DNA from: Brevundimonas sp. Root1279 | GTDB taxonomy: Bacteria; Pseudomonadota; Alphaproteobacteria; Caulobacterales; Caulobacteraceae | Length of the DNA: 64,000 nt | Assembly: GCF_001425945.1 (NCBI RefSeq) | Contig: NZ_LMEB01000001.1 | Location: 248,001-312,000 of the forward strand | Direction of reading: 5' to 3' | Part shown: one piece after another, positions 1 through 10,245 of the stretch | How positions within the stretch are numbered: the stretch's first letter is position 1 | Layout: each line of letters begins with the position of its first letter | Made by a program: the position numbers and the translations under genes | Notes under the pieces: generated by a model | The model's database searches: none | What the model saw: only the letters and a program-made list of their open reading frames with translations | What the model was told of the DNA's origin: nothing

Positions 1-214
1 CGATGACGCCCGGCTCGTCGGCCACCGCCTCAATGCGGGCGTTGGCCTCGGGGCAGCCGGCGCAGCCCTGGGCGGTGAACAGTTCGACGATGACCGGCTC
101 GACCGGCGCGTCGCGCAGGTTCGCGCGCGTCGGTGCCGGCTGGGCGCTCGACCCTGCCGCAATCACTGCGGCCGTCGCGACCGCCGCAGGGATGACCCAG
201 ACCCTTGAATGCAT
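1..214 (-). CDS. DUF1223-family secreted thioredoxin-like protein (3' part cut by window edge)
   Basis: About 71 N-terminal residues are visible and the rest lies left of the window. The protein starts with a hydrophobic signal-like stretch (MHSRVWVIPAAVATAAV) followed by small residues, so it is probably exported. After about 40 residues comes a strand-rich segment reading VEPVIVELFTAQGCAGCPEA. This is the hallmark of the DUF1223 family, whose members have a thioredoxin-like fold with a Cys-x-x-Cys-Pro motif and no firmly assigned reaction. The start was chosen as the ATG directly preceding the signal-like segment. The downstream ccm genes also handle periplasmic thiols, but a functional link is only a guess. 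Confidence 0.75.
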   Translation of the reverse strand, partial: MHSRVWVIPAAVATAAVIAAGSSAQPAPTRANLRDAPVEPVIVELFTAQGCAGCPEANARIEAVADEPGVI

Positions 215-278
215 GGCGCGGAGCTTAATCAGAAGGCTCGCTGACGCGCCCCTCATTTTCCCGTGAGGCCCGGAAGGT

Positions 279-524
279 TCAGACGCGGATGTCGAGCAGC
301 GAGCCCGGGCGCTGCATCCGCTCCTCGGAGGCGCGGGCGAAGGCGGGGGCCGCACGGGCCGCCGGGGCGGCCTCCGGCTCGAGCTTCACCCCGTCCAGCG
401 CCGCCTTGAAGAAATCCGACCGCGAGGCGCGCACCGGCGAGCCCGCCGGGTCGCGCGTCGGCAGTTGCACCGGAGCCTTGCTCGGGAACAGCGGGGACTG
501 CAGCGGGGGACGAATCGCGCTCAT
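279..524 (-). CDS. Small hypothetical protein ending in GSLLDIRV
   Basis: An 81-residue ORF rich in Ala, Pro and Arg with no recognisable domain, signal peptide or membrane segment. It ends in a hydrophobic tail, RPGSLLDIRV, which is the only part that looks constrained. It lies between the DUF1223 gene and ccmG on the same strand, with a 60-base gap to ccmG. Low-complexity composition means it could be a chance ORF in GC-rich DNA. The start at a good ATG and its filling of an otherwise empty gap favour a real gene. Confidence 0.5.
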   Translation of the reverse strand: MSAIRPPLQSPLFPSKAPVQLPTRDPAGSPVRASRSDFFKAALDGVKLEPEAAPAARAAPAFARASEERMQRPGSLLDIRV

Positions 525-584
525 GCCGACAGGGTTAATGAAAACCGTCGGTAAAGGGTTAACGGCCGTTAGCCGTGATCGGCC

Positions 585-1181
585 CTAGCGCGTCGTGGCG
601 GTCGGCAGCGGGCGCGGCGGGGCCTGGATGGCGGCGACCATGGCCTCGATCTCGGCGTCGTTGATCAGCGGCCCCGAGGACTTGGCCACGACCTTGCCCA
701 TGGCGTCGACGGCGAAGGTCTCCGGCGCGCCGGTGATGCCCAGGTCCAGACCGGCCCGGCCCTCCTGGTCGACCAGCACCATGGAATACGGGTCGCCCAG
801 CTCGTCGAGGAAGCGGCGGGTGGCGATCGGATCGTCCTTCCAGGCCACCCCGACCACGGCCACGCCGCGCGCCTTCAGCTCCATCAGCTTGGGGTGCTCG
901 ATCTTGCAGGGCGCGCACCAGCTGGCGAAGACGTTGACCAGCATCGGCTTGCCGACGCCGGCGGTCTTGAGGTCCAGCACGCCCGGCCCAGCCTTGTCGC
1001 CCGTCAGCATCGGCAGGACGGTCTCGGGGATCTGCTGCCCGACCAGGGCCGAGGGGCGGTACTCGCTGCTCTGGCCGCCCTCGGCCAGCGAGCGTCCGGC
1101 GACGTCGCCCAGCCGCATGGCGGCGAACACCACCAGGGCGACGATCCCGACCAGGGGAATGACGGCCAGCCAGCGCTTCAC
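585..1181 (-). CDS. ccmG: Cytochrome c biogenesis thiol:disulfide oxidoreductase CcmG (DsbE)
   Basis: A membrane-anchored thioredoxin-like protein that reduces the apocytochrome c CxxCH cysteines before heme attachment in System I maturation. A single N-terminal membrane anchor (about residues 4-22) is followed by a redoxin domain with the active site WCAPC (Cys89 and Cys92). The family signature GVAWKDDP and the cis-proline region GAPETF are also present. The GTG start overlaps the ccmD stop as GTGA, indicating translational coupling. A longer in-frame extension upstream reads through ccmD in another frame and is rejected. At 198 residues the length is normal for CcmG. Confidence 0.93.
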   Translation of the reverse strand: MKRWLAVIPLVGIVALVVFAAMRLGDVAGRSLAEGGQSSEYRPSALVGQQIPETVLPMLTGDKAGPGVLDLKTAGVGKPMLVNVFASWCAPCKIEHPKLMELKARGVAVVGVAWKDDPIATRRFLDELGDPYSMVLVDQEGRAGLDLGITGAPETFAVDAMGKVVAKSSGPLINDAEIEAMVAAIQAPPRPLPTATTR

Positions 1182-1333
1182 GAGCGGGTTTCCTTCTCGA
1201 GGCGGCGCAGCTCCGCCGACCAGCGGCGAGCGCTCAGCAGGGCGCGCCCGGCCACCGCGGCCAACACCACGGCGCTGATGCCCCAGGCGGGCCAGACGAA
1301 GGCGGCGTAGGCGCCCATGTCGAGGTCGAGCAT
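1178..1333 (-). CDS. ccmD: Heme exporter protein CcmD
   Basis: A 51-residue protein with one membrane helix (residues about 10-33, AAFVWPAWGISAVVLAAVAG) and a basic cytoplasmic tail, ending LRRLEKETRS. This is the usual shape of CcmD, the small subunit that helps release holo-CcmE from the CcmABC complex. It sits between ccmC and ccmG, separated from ccmC by three bases and overlapping the ccmG start by four (GTGA). Gene order and topology carry the call because sequence conservation in CcmD is low. Confidence 0.88.
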   Translation of the reverse strand: MLDLDMGAYAAFVWPAWGISAVVLAAVAGRALLSARRWSAELRRLEKETRS

Positions 1334-1336
1334 CGG

Positions 1337-2059
1337 TCAGGCTTCCAGGGCGCGGCGGGCGCGGATGGCGAGCACACGACGCCGGGTGATCTCGCCGTGG
1401 ATGGAGGTCAGCCACACCGCCAGGAACAGCAGGCCATAGCCGGCCATCATGACCAGCAGCGGGGCCAGGATGTCGCCGGTGACCGACGGCCCCTCGGCGC
1501 GCAGCAGCGAGGCCGGCTGGTGCAGGGTGTTCCACCAGTCGACGGAGAATTTGACGATCGGCAGGTTGATCAACCCGACCAGGCCGAGCACCGCCGCGGC
1601 CCGCGCCGCCTTGGCTTCGTCATCGATCGAGGATCGCAGGGCGATGTAGGCGATGAAGAACAGCAGCAGCACCAGCTCGGACATCAGCCGGGCGTCGCCC
1701 CACACCCACCAGGCGCCCCACATCGGCTTGCCCCACAGGCTGCCGGTGACCAGGGCCAGCAGCGTATAGGCGGCGCCGGGCAGGGCTGCGGCGCGGGCGG
1801 CGGCGTCGGCCAGCGGATGCCGGAACACCAGGGCGAAGAAGCTCGATACGCCCAGCGCCAGATAGATGCCCAGCCCCACCGAGGCGGCCGGCACGTGCAC
1901 GAACATGATCCGCACCGTGTCGCCCTGCTGGTAGTCCTCGGGCGCGGTGAAGCTCAGCCAGGTCCCGACGGCCAGCAGCACGAGCGCCAGCCCCCAGACC
2001 ACGGGCGTGATCGGGCGGGTGAAGCGCATGAAGCGGTCGGGATTGGCGAGGCCGAACAT
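1337..2059 (-). CDS. ccmC: Heme exporter protein CcmC
   Basis: A 240-residue polytopic protein with six predicted membrane helices. It presents heme to CcmE on the periplasmic side during cytochrome c maturation. The conserved histidine in FVHVPAA (His55), the tryptophan-rich WGKPMWGAWWVW (residues 109-120) and the later NTLHQPAS segment are all characteristic. Oddly, a glycine separates the last Trp from the Asp of the heme-binding motif (WVWGDARL, where many bacteria have WVWDARL). It is the first gene of ccmCDG and faces away from a divergent PhnA-type gene, so its promoter should lie in the roughly 90 bases upstream. Confidence 0.95.
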   Translation of the reverse strand: MFGLANPDRFMRFTRPITPVVWGLALVLLAVGTWLSFTAPEDYQQGDTVRIMFVHVPAASVGLGIYLALGVSSFFALVFRHPLADAAARAAALPGAAYTLLALVTGSLWGKPMWGAWWVWGDARLMSELVLLLFFIAYIALRSSIDDEAKAARAAAVLGLVGLINLPIVKFSVDWWNTLHQPASLLRAEGPSVTGDILAPLLVMMAGYGLLFLAVWLTSIHGEITRRRVLAIRARRALEA

Positions 2060-2151
2060 CGGCAGGTCCCTTAGCGGCTGATCGCGCGTCGCGCTACTTG
2101 AGGCTTCGCCCGCCCCGTGTGCTAGAGCGTCGCGCAGTTCAGGAGGCCCCG

Positions 2152-2376
2152 ATGACCGACGACGTGACCAAGGATTCCAACGGCAACCTGCTCGCCGACG
2201 GCGACAGCGTGACCCTGATCAAGGACCTCAAGGTCAAGGGCTCGGGCGGCGTGACCCTGAAGCGTGGGACCCTAGTCAAGAACATCCGCCTGACCGGCGA
2301 CCCGGACGAGATCGAAGCCAACGTAGAAAAAGTCCGCGGCCTCGTCCTGCGCACCGAGTTCGTGAAGAAGGCCTGA
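2152..2376 (+). CDS. PhnA/YjdM-type protein, short form
   Basis: A 74-residue protein matching the C-terminal PhnA domain: DSNGNLLADGDSVTLIKDLKVKG is the family signature, ending LRTEFVKKA. The N-terminal zinc-ribbon half of full-length YjdM is absent. Despite the historic PhnA name the family has no proven role in phosphonate breakdown. The ATG follows a clear AGGAGG Shine-Dalgarno eight bases upstream, which rules out the longer ORF start. It is inserted between the two halves of the ccm cluster, on the opposite strand, and converges on ccmB across a long palindrome. Confidence 0.85.
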   Translation: MTDDVTKDSNGNLLADGDSVTLIKDLKVKGSGGVTLKRGTLVKNIRLTGDPDEIEANVEKVRGLVLRTEFVKKA

Positions 2377-2383
2377 GCCGCGC

Positions 2384-2560
2384 TTCCCCGGCGAAGCCGG
2401 GCCTCATTGCTTCGAATGCTGGTTCGTCACGAAGGCCACAAAGGACCCACGAAGGGCACAAAGAAACCGAGTCAGGCGCCGCGACCTTCGTGTTCTTTGT
2501 GCCCCCTTGGTGTTCTTCGTGACGAACCGACCGGCCTCAAAGCCCGGCTGCGCCGGGGAA
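2384..2560. repeat. Long imperfect palindrome between phnA-type gene and ccmB
   Basis: Outer arms at 2384-2402 and 2542-2560 (TTCCCCGGCG...GCCGGGC) pair with one mismatch. Inner arms at 2421-2434 (GGTTCGTCACGAAG) and 2515-2528 pair perfectly, and a third set centred on GGCACAAAGA pairs again. The whole 177-base segment can therefore fold into one long stem. It lies between convergent genes, where it could terminate both transcripts, or it may be a REP/MITE-like dispersed element. Confidence 0.7.
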
Positions 2561-2563
2561 GGC

Positions 2564-3229
2564 CTATCCCTGCGCGTTCCGGATCGCGGCAGCGCCCGCG
2601 AAAGGCGTCACCACCGCCGCGAACAGCACATAGGCCGCCAGCAAGGCTAGGGCGGGCAGGGGGGACAGGCCGTTGGCGGCCCGCTCCACCGCCCCGGCGC
2701 CGAAGATCACCGGCGGGATGAACAGCGGCAGCACCACCACGGCGATCAGCAGGCCGCCGCGCTTCGAGCCGATCGCCAGGGCCGCGCCCAGGGCGCCGGT
2801 CAGGGCGAACCCCAGGCCGCCCAGCAGGGCCGACAAGCCGACTAGCGGCGCCAGACCGGACGGCAGGCCCAGGGTCACCGCCGCCACCGGCGCGGTCAGG
2901 GCCAGCGGCAGGCCGACCGCCAGCCACTGCGCCTTGGCCTTGGCCAGCACCACCAGCTCCAGCGCGACCGGGCCGAGCGTGAGCAAGTCCAGCGACCCGT
3001 CCTCGAAGTCGCGCTCGAACAACCGCTCCAGGGACAGGATCGAGGCCACCGCCAGGGCCACCCAGGCGACGCCCCCGGACACCGGCCTGAGCCCCGCCGG
3101 ATCGCCGCCCGCCGCCAGCGGCACGAGCACGGTCAAACAGAGGAAGAAACCGCAGGCCAGCAACGGCCCGCCGCCCCCCGACCAGGCCAGCGCCAGCTCG
3201 CGCCGCCACAGGGTCAGCAGGGCGCTCAC
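2564..3229 (-). CDS. ccmB: Heme exporter protein CcmB
   Basis: The membrane subunit of the CcmAB ABC module needed to recycle CcmE during cytochrome c maturation. It has 221 residues with six hydrophobic segments. An LFERDFEDGSLDLL stretch near residue 70 is typical of CcmB, and the helix VLPLFIPPVIFGAGA follows later. The GTG start overlaps the ccmA stop codon as GTGA. The longer upstream extension lies in the ccmA gene and is not real. The stop lies immediately beside the palindrome separating it from the PhnA-type gene. Confidence 0.92.
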   Translation of the reverse strand: MSALLTLWRRELALAWSGGGGPLLACGFFLCLTVLVPLAAGGDPAGLRPVSGGVAWVALAVASILSLERLFERDFEDGSLDLLTLGPVALELVVLAKAKAQWLAVGLPLALTAPVAAVTLGLPSGLAPLVGLSALLGGLGFALTGALGAALAIGSKRGGLLIAVVVLPLFIPPVIFGAGAVERAANGLSPLPALALLAAYVLFAAVVTPFAGAAAIRNAQG

Positions 3230-3825
3230 CGGCCGCCCCCCACATCGACGGCGCGGTTCGCCACCGGCAGGGGATCGTGCACGGCGGCCAGGATGGCGCC
3301 GCCCTTGTCGAGGTGGGCCTGCATCAGCACGCCCAGCGCCTTGCGCCAGCGGGCGTCCAGCGGTGCGAAGGGCTCGTCGAGCAGCCACAGCGGCCGCGGC
3401 GCCGCCACCAGCCGGGCGAAGGCCAGCCGTCGCCGCTGCCCGGCCGACAGCTTGCGCACTTCCAGATCCAGCAGGGGCTCCAGCGCCAGCACGTCGATCG
3501 CGGCGGCGAGACCCGTGGCGTCGGCCCCATGCCAGCGGGCCTGGAAGGCCAGCTCATCCCTCGCCCGCCGCGCGCCCTTCAGCCCGTCCAGATGGCCCAG
3601 CCAGTGCAGGTGTTTCGCCCGCGCCTCGGCGGCGTCGGCGGCGGTGAATTCGATCGTCCCGGCGTCCGGCCGGATAAAGCCGGCGATCGCCCGCAACAGC
3701 GACGTCTTGCCCGCCCCATTGGCCCCGGTGAGGGCCACGGCCTCGCCTGAGGCGACGCTTAGGGAGAGGTCGCGGAACAGCACGCGCTCGCCGCGCGAGA
3801 GGGTCAGGCCGGCGACGCTCAGCAT
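3226..3825 (-). CDS. ccmA: Cytochrome c biogenesis ATP-binding protein CcmA
   Basis: The ATPase of the CcmAB module that drives release of holo-CcmE. At 199 residues it is a compact ABC domain: Walker A GANGAGKT (34-41), signature LSAGQRRR (126-133), Walker B LWLLDEP (146-152) and a late switch histidine in AAVHDPL. It is the first gene of the ccmAB unit and diverges from acnA. The shared 204-base gap holds a candidate operator palindrome about 20 bases upstream of the ATG. Confidence 0.94.
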   Translation of the reverse strand: MLSVAGLTLSRGERVLFRDLSLSVASGEAVALTGANGAGKTSLLRAIAGFIRPDAGTIEFTAADAAEARAKHLHWLGHLDGLKGARRARDELAFQARWHGADATGLAAAIDVLALEPLLDLEVRKLSAGQRRRLAFARLVAAPRPLWLLDEPFAPLDARWRKALGVLMQAHLDKGGAILAAVHDPLPVANRAVDVGGGR

Positions 3826-3843
3826 GGTCTACGCCCGGCCCAG

Positions 3844-3860
3844 TTGAGACCCGTTCTCAA
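3844..3860. promoter_or_regulatory. Palindrome TTGAGA-N5-TCTCAA in the ccmA/acnA divergent region
   Basis: A perfect 6-5-6 inverted repeat lies just upstream of ccmA in the gap it shares with acnA. The half-sites match one version of the classical Fur box (TGAGA and TCTCA spaced by five), although the centre here is CCCGT rather than the usual A/T-rich ATNAT. Heme protein maturation and an iron-sulfur aconitase would both be sensible iron-regulated targets. No binding evidence exists, and another dimeric repressor is equally possible. Confidence 0.4.
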
Positions 3861-4029
3861 TCCCCCCACAGCCGACGCGGGTACATGGACGGGGGACGGA
3901 ACCACCGCTATATCCCCGCTCGCCGCAGCAGGCGTTCGCCGCGCGCGTCGGGGACCTGTGCGCCCCGCCGTCAGTCGCGCGAGCGTGCAACCGGATTGTC
4001 GGGCGGCGTGAACCAGAGGAAGCCTCTCC

Positions 4030-6756
<2,727 letters not shown>

Positions 6757-6780
6757 GGCTCAGCTCCGGCTGAACGACGA

Positions 6781-6811
6781 AGGGCCCGCGGAGCGATCCG
6801 CGGGCCCTTTT
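6781..6811 (+). terminator. Intrinsic terminator of acnA
   Basis: A perfect 12-base stem, AGGGCCCGCGGA with its complement, a four-base loop and a TTTT tail. It starts about 24 bases after the acnA stop codon. Confidence 0.9.
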
Positions 6812-6846
6812 CCGTTGCTGCGGCTCGCCCGGAAGCGGCCCCACCG

Positions 6847-6880
6847 AATGTCCGCTAGGGGTGGAAAGCGGACGCTGTCT
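6847..6880. repeat. GTCCGCT...AGCGGAC dispersed-type inverted repeat
   Basis: GTCCGCT at 6850-6856 pairs perfectly with AGCGGAC at 6867-6873, in the context AATGTCCGCT...GAAAGCGGAC. Very similar AATGTCCGC/GCGGACATT palindromes are scattered through many alphaproteobacterial genomes, where they give spurious small ORFs. Only one copy is seen in this window, so membership of that family is from memory and not shown here. Confidence 0.4.
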
Positions 6881-6913
6881 CGTTATCTTGTGGTGTCAGC
6901 GATGGGGGTTCCG

Positions 6914-7129
6914 ATGGGCAGTGGTTGGTTTGAAGTGTGGTGGGACTACAGTTCGCGCCCGCCATCACTCTTGGTGCTCGCTGGCAATCCAAGCTCGCCA
7001 GATCATTTCGAGATTTCAGAGCCGAGCGGGGCGGTTGTCCACACCGCGTCGTCGTATGATGAAGCGATGTTCTGGCTTACCGAGGACGAGTTCACCAAAA
7101 TTGAAGGGCGAACGTTTCTCGGTGACTGA
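6914..7129 (+). CDS. Small conserved hypothetical protein
   Basis: A 71-residue protein starting MGSGWFEVWWDYS with a GGGGG-type Shine-Dalgarno seven to ten bases upstream. An alternative ATG lies four codons earlier. The pattern WFEVWWD...PSLLVLAG, then FEISEPSG, then SYDEAMFWLTEDEFTKIEGR resembles a widespread family of short bacterial proteins of unknown function with a WYEVW...EGR layout. No signal peptide or membrane segment is present. The base composition is noticeably less GC-rich than neighbouring genes, which may mean more recent acquisition. Confidence 0.65.
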   Translation: MGSGWFEVWWDYSSRPPSLLVLAGNPSSPDHFEISEPSGAVVHTASSYDEAMFWLTEDEFTKIEGRTFLGD

Positions 7130-7304
7130 CCGGGATAAGCGTTACTTTAGCAAGGTCGGCTAAGGGTCGAGACCGGACACCTGCCCCTTCCCCCTACACG
7201 CTCCGCCTTCCTTCCGCTCATCCCGCTTTCGCGGTGACGAGCGCAAGGGCTCGAGCCGGGTCCACAGGCCTGCACCGACGATAGGCCCGATCGCAGCGCC
7301 TGGG

Positions 7305-8318
7305 TCACGCGCGAAGGCGCATCGCCGACAGCGTTTCCGGCACCTCGATGACCACCCGGCAGAGGAGTCCCTCGGGCCGGAAATCCAGCGCCACGTCATC
7401 CAGCCCCCGTTGGGGCCGCAGCAGCCGCGAGCCCAGGCCCCGGCGGGTCGGCGGCTTGACCTTCGGTCCGTCCGCCTCCGACCATTCCATGACGACCCTT
7501 TGGCCCCCCGCCCCCTCGTCGTGCTGGACCCGCCACGCGAGATCGACGGACCCGCCGAGCGCAGAAAGAGCGCCGTATTTGATCGCGTTCGTGCCCAGTT
7601 CATGCAGCGCCAGCACGAGCGGCACGCACGACGCCTCCGGCAGGACGCAGACCGGTCCGGTCATGCCGACGGCGCCCTCGCCGTTGAACGGAGCCAGCGC
7701 CCGGACCGCGAGATCGGGAAGCCGGCAATGCTCCCAGTCGCCGGAGGTGAGGACGTCCTGGGCGTCCGCCAGGGCGTGCAGGCGGCTGTTGAACAGGCGA
7801 ACCGCCTCGCTGTTCGCGGGGTCGCCGCGGAAGGTCTGGATCGCCAGCCCCTGCACGACGGACAGCATGTTCTTCACCCGGTGCTGAAGCTCCGAATTCA
7901 GGTGATTCAGCTTCGCGTTAAGCTCCGCCTCGCGTTGCACGCCGGCCTGAACCCGCTCGACCGCCCCCCTCAGGGTGCCGACGACGGCCACGATCAGGCT
8001 TGAGGACAGCAGGAAGGACAGGGCGCCCAGGGTGTCGCCGACATGGGCGAAGAGGATGTAGCGCGGCTCCATGAAGAGGAAGTTCGCCACCAGCGTGGAC
8101 GCCAGCATCACGACCACCGCCGTCCGCGTGCCGAACAGCAGGGCCGAAAGCAGTACGAACGGATAGTAGGCGGAGAACGCCGTGCCGGTGACCACGCTGT
8201 CGACGGCCAGCCTCAGGACCGTCGGCACGACGACCAAGGCGAGGGCGAGCGGCAAGGACGCGACGAACGGCGGCGGCGGGGCCAGCAGACGGGACCGCAC
8301 GAACTCGAACCGTGTCAT
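7305..8318 (-). CDS. HWE-family sensor histidine kinase with N-terminal membrane domain
   Basis: A 337-residue kinase. Residues 18-115 hold about four membrane helices resembling the DUF4118 (KdpD-like) sensor region, followed by a short coiled coil. The phosphoacceptor region is LQHRVKNMLSVVQGLA (His146). The catalytic domain shows LHELGTNAIKYGALS, the WSE of MEWSEADGP and RRGLGSRLL, as expected for HWE kinases. No response regulator is adjacent. In Caulobacterales such orphan HWE kinases often signal through single-domain regulators or PhyR, so a link with the stress locus at 51.7-56 kb is plausible but only inferred. Confidence 0.88.
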   Translation of the reverse strand: MTRFEFVRSRLLAPPPPFVASLPLALALVVVPTVLRLAVDSVVTGTAFSAYYPFVLLSALLFGTRTAVVVMLASTLVANFLFMEPRYILFAHVGDTLGALSFLLSSSLIVAVVGTLRGAVERVQAGVQREAELNAKLNHLNSELQHRVKNMLSVVQGLAIQTFRGDPANSEAVRLFNSRLHALADAQDVLTSGDWEHCRLPDLAVRALAPFNGEGAVGMTGPVCVLPEASCVPLVLALHELGTNAIKYGALSALGGSVDLAWRVQHDEGAGGQRVVMEWSEADGPKVKPPTRRGLGSRLLRPQRGLDDVALDFRPEGLLCRVVIEVPETLSAMRLRA

Positions 8319-8454
8319 GAGCCGCGCACCACCCCGTGAAAGCGACCTTGCTTAGAGGGCGGATCGGCCGGACGCCTTGTCTGATTACGACAGAGGCTTG
8401 TCATCTGGCGACTGGCGTCGTCAGGTCTGGCTCATGGGCTCTTCCCCCGCCGCC

Positions 8455-8476
8455 CATCCCCGCGAAAGCGGGAATA
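8455..8476. repeat. CCCGC-GAAA-GCGGG hairpin repeat
   Basis: CATCCCCGCGAAAGCGGGAAT is the common REP-like hairpin found between genes in many proteobacteria. A diverged relative, CATCCCGCTTTCGCGGTGA, lies near 7228-7246 beyond the 3' end of the histidine kinase. The two copies therefore bracket that gene. Role unknown. Confidence 0.5.
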
Positions 8477-8512
8477 GGCGGTAAGGGGCCGGCGGCAGGC
8501 GCCCCGCAGGCC

Positions 8513-9043
8513 TCACCCCGCCGTCGCGTTGTGCGGTCCCGGATCGCGAGGATTGCGCCCGAAGGCCCGCTCGCACACCGCCCGGCCGAATTCCTCCGAG
8601 ACCATCATCTGGCGGTCGCCGAACAGGCCGCCGACGCGGCCCTGGGCGCTCGTCGCCACCGATACCGGGAAGCGGCCGACGACGCGGTTGTCGTGGCTCG
8701 GATCGACGAACTCGACGGTGCCGGTCATCGTATGCGTACCGTCGCCGTTGAGCAGCACGCCCAGGCGGTCGGCGCGCTGCAGGTCGTCGATGTGGATGCG
8801 GACATCGATCGGGGCCGTGCCCCACATGCAGGTCCTCAGCTCCTCGTGCACCTCGTCGGACAGCGTCTCGGTGAAGTCGTCCCCGGCGTTCACCCAGTTG
8901 CTCGACACCCAGATGGTCCCGACCTGGGCGGTCTCCTGCAGGCCCGGCGGCAGGTCGATCGGCGGACCGCCCTCGATCACGGGGGCGCAGGCGGCGGTGG
9001 TCATCAGGACGGCGAGCGCCGCGGCGGTCAGGACGGATTTCAT
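8513..9043 (-). CDS. Putative lipoprotein, unknown function
   Basis: A 176-residue protein with a clear lipoprotein signal: positively charged start, hydrophobic core and lipobox TAAC, giving lipidated Cys19. The mature part starts APVIEGGPP and has no domain I recognise. It contains two further cysteines (in RTCMWG and AVCERAF) that could form a periplasmic disulfide. The start is well defined by the signal peptide. The gene stands alone between intergenic repeat regions. Membrane localisation is supported, but function is not. Confidence 0.72.
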   Translation of the reverse strand: MKSVLTAAALAVLMTTAACAPVIEGGPPIDLPPGLQETAQVGTIWVSSNWVNAGDDFTETLSDEVHEELRTCMWGTAPIDVRIHIDDLQRADRLGVLLNGDGTHTMTGTVEFVDPSHDNRVVGRFPVSVATSAQGRVGGLFGDRQMMVSEEFGRAVCERAFGRNPRDPGPHNATAG

Positions 9044-9225
9044 GGCGGGCTTCCCCTCGATGTGTTGGGCGAAGCTTAAGCGTTCCGGTCGGTGAACGCC
9101 GGATGAACCGCGTTCGGCGGCGGATTAATTCGCGGTAAGGCCAAGCTCCACGTCCGCGCCTGACGCAGGCGTCTGCTAGCTCAAGCCCCGCCGTCCGCAC
9201 GGGCGATCGAGGGCGTCGGCCGACG

Positions 9226-9378
9226 GTTTCAGACTCCGATTCAGACTCAGAGTCTGAACTCGCGTTCCAACGTCTTCAGCGGGTTAGGCGGGAGATTCAG
9301 ACGATTCAGACGATTCAGACTCTGTTTTTCGCGGCCCGAACTTCAGACTATTCAGACTCTTCAGACTCTGTTTTTTCA
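9226..9378. repeat. ATTCAGAC/CAGACT short-repeat cluster
   Basis: The 332-base gap between the lipoprotein and isoaspartyl peptidase genes holds many copies of (A)TTCAGAC. These include three consecutive 9-base GATTCAGAC units near 9295-9320 and a hairpin CAGACT-CAG-AGTCTG at 9242-9256. There is also a direct repeat of about 27 bases (CAGACTCTGTTTTT...CCGAAC) whose second copy runs into the stop region of the peptidase gene. The remainder of the gap, about 9044-9225, shows nothing I can assign. Confidence 0.75.
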
Positions 9379-10245
9379 GCGTCCGAACACCTCGACCCCG
9401 ACCTCGCCCGAGGGCGTCAGCCAGGCCCGCTTCATGCCCTGGCTGTTGAACGGCTGGGCGATGTTGCCGTGACGGTCCAGGGCGATCAGGCCGCCGTCGC
9501 CGCCGAGGCCGCCGATCTCGTCGATGACACCCTGGGTCGCCTCGGCCAGGGACTGGCCGGCTGCGACGCGCCAGCTGACCTGGGCGGTGGCGGCGACGCG
9601 CATGAAATATTCGCCCTGGCCGGTGCCCGAGGCGGCGATGCGGTCGTCGGCCCAGGTGCCGGCGGCCAGGATGGGGGTGTCGCCGACGCGTCCCGGCATC
9701 TTGCCGAACACGCCGGCGGTGGAGGTCGCCGCCGCCAGCCGCCCGTCACGGTCCAGCACGCAGCAGCCGACCGTGCCGTGGCTCAGAACGCCCGGCGGAT
9801 GATTGTCCTCGCCCTGGCCGGCGCGGGTGTACCAGGCCTCGGGGTCCTCGATCCGCTCCAGCCCCTGGGCGCCGCAGAAGGCCGCCGCCCCCTCGCCGAC
9901 CAGCATCACGTGCGGGGTGTGGTCCAGCACCGCCCGGGCGGCGCGGACCGGGTTGCGGAAGCCCTGCAGGGCCGCCACGGCGCCGGGGCGGCGGCCGTCG
10001 CCGTCCATCAGGCTGGCGTCCAGTTCATAGGCCCCCGCCAGGTTCGGCGAGGCGCCGCGCCCGGCCACGTAGAGCCCCGAGTCCTCCAGCAGCACCACCG
10101 CCTCGACGGCCACGTCCAGCGCCGAGGCGCCGGCGTCCAGCCGCACCTTCATGGCCTCCACCACCGCGCGCATGTGCACGACCTCGCGGTCGTAGTTGCG
10201 CTCGCGCCGGGCGCCGGCGCCGCCGTGGAGGATGAGGGCGGTCAT
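9376..10245 (-). CDS. iaaA: Isoaspartyl peptidase / plant-type L-asparaginase
   Basis: A 289-residue Ntn-hydrolase that cleaves isoaspartyl dipeptides and asparagine. It is made as a precursor that self-cleaves before a catalytic threonine, here Thr158 in LSHGTVGCCVLD. The N-terminal HGGAGA, the substrate loop GRVGDTPILAAGTWAD and the glycine-rich GTGQGEYFMR are family hallmarks. No signal peptide is seen, so it should act in the cytoplasm. Its last codons coincide with a copy of the CAGACT repeat, suggesting that the 3' end has been shaped by the repeat cluster. Confidence 0.92.
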   Translation of the reverse strand: MTALILHGGAGARRERNYDREVVHMRAVVEAMKVRLDAGASALDVAVEAVVLLEDSGLYVAGRGASPNLAGAYELDASLMDGDGRRPGAVAALQGFRNPVRAARAVLDHTPHVMLVGEGAAAFCGAQGLERIEDPEAWYTRAGQGEDNHPPGVLSHGTVGCCVLDRDGRLAAATSTAGVFGKMPGRVGDTPILAAGTWADDRIAASGTGQGEYFMRVAATAQVSWRVAAGQSLAEATQGVIDEIGGLGGDGGLIALDRHGNIAQPFNSQGMKRAWLTPSGEVGVEVFGR

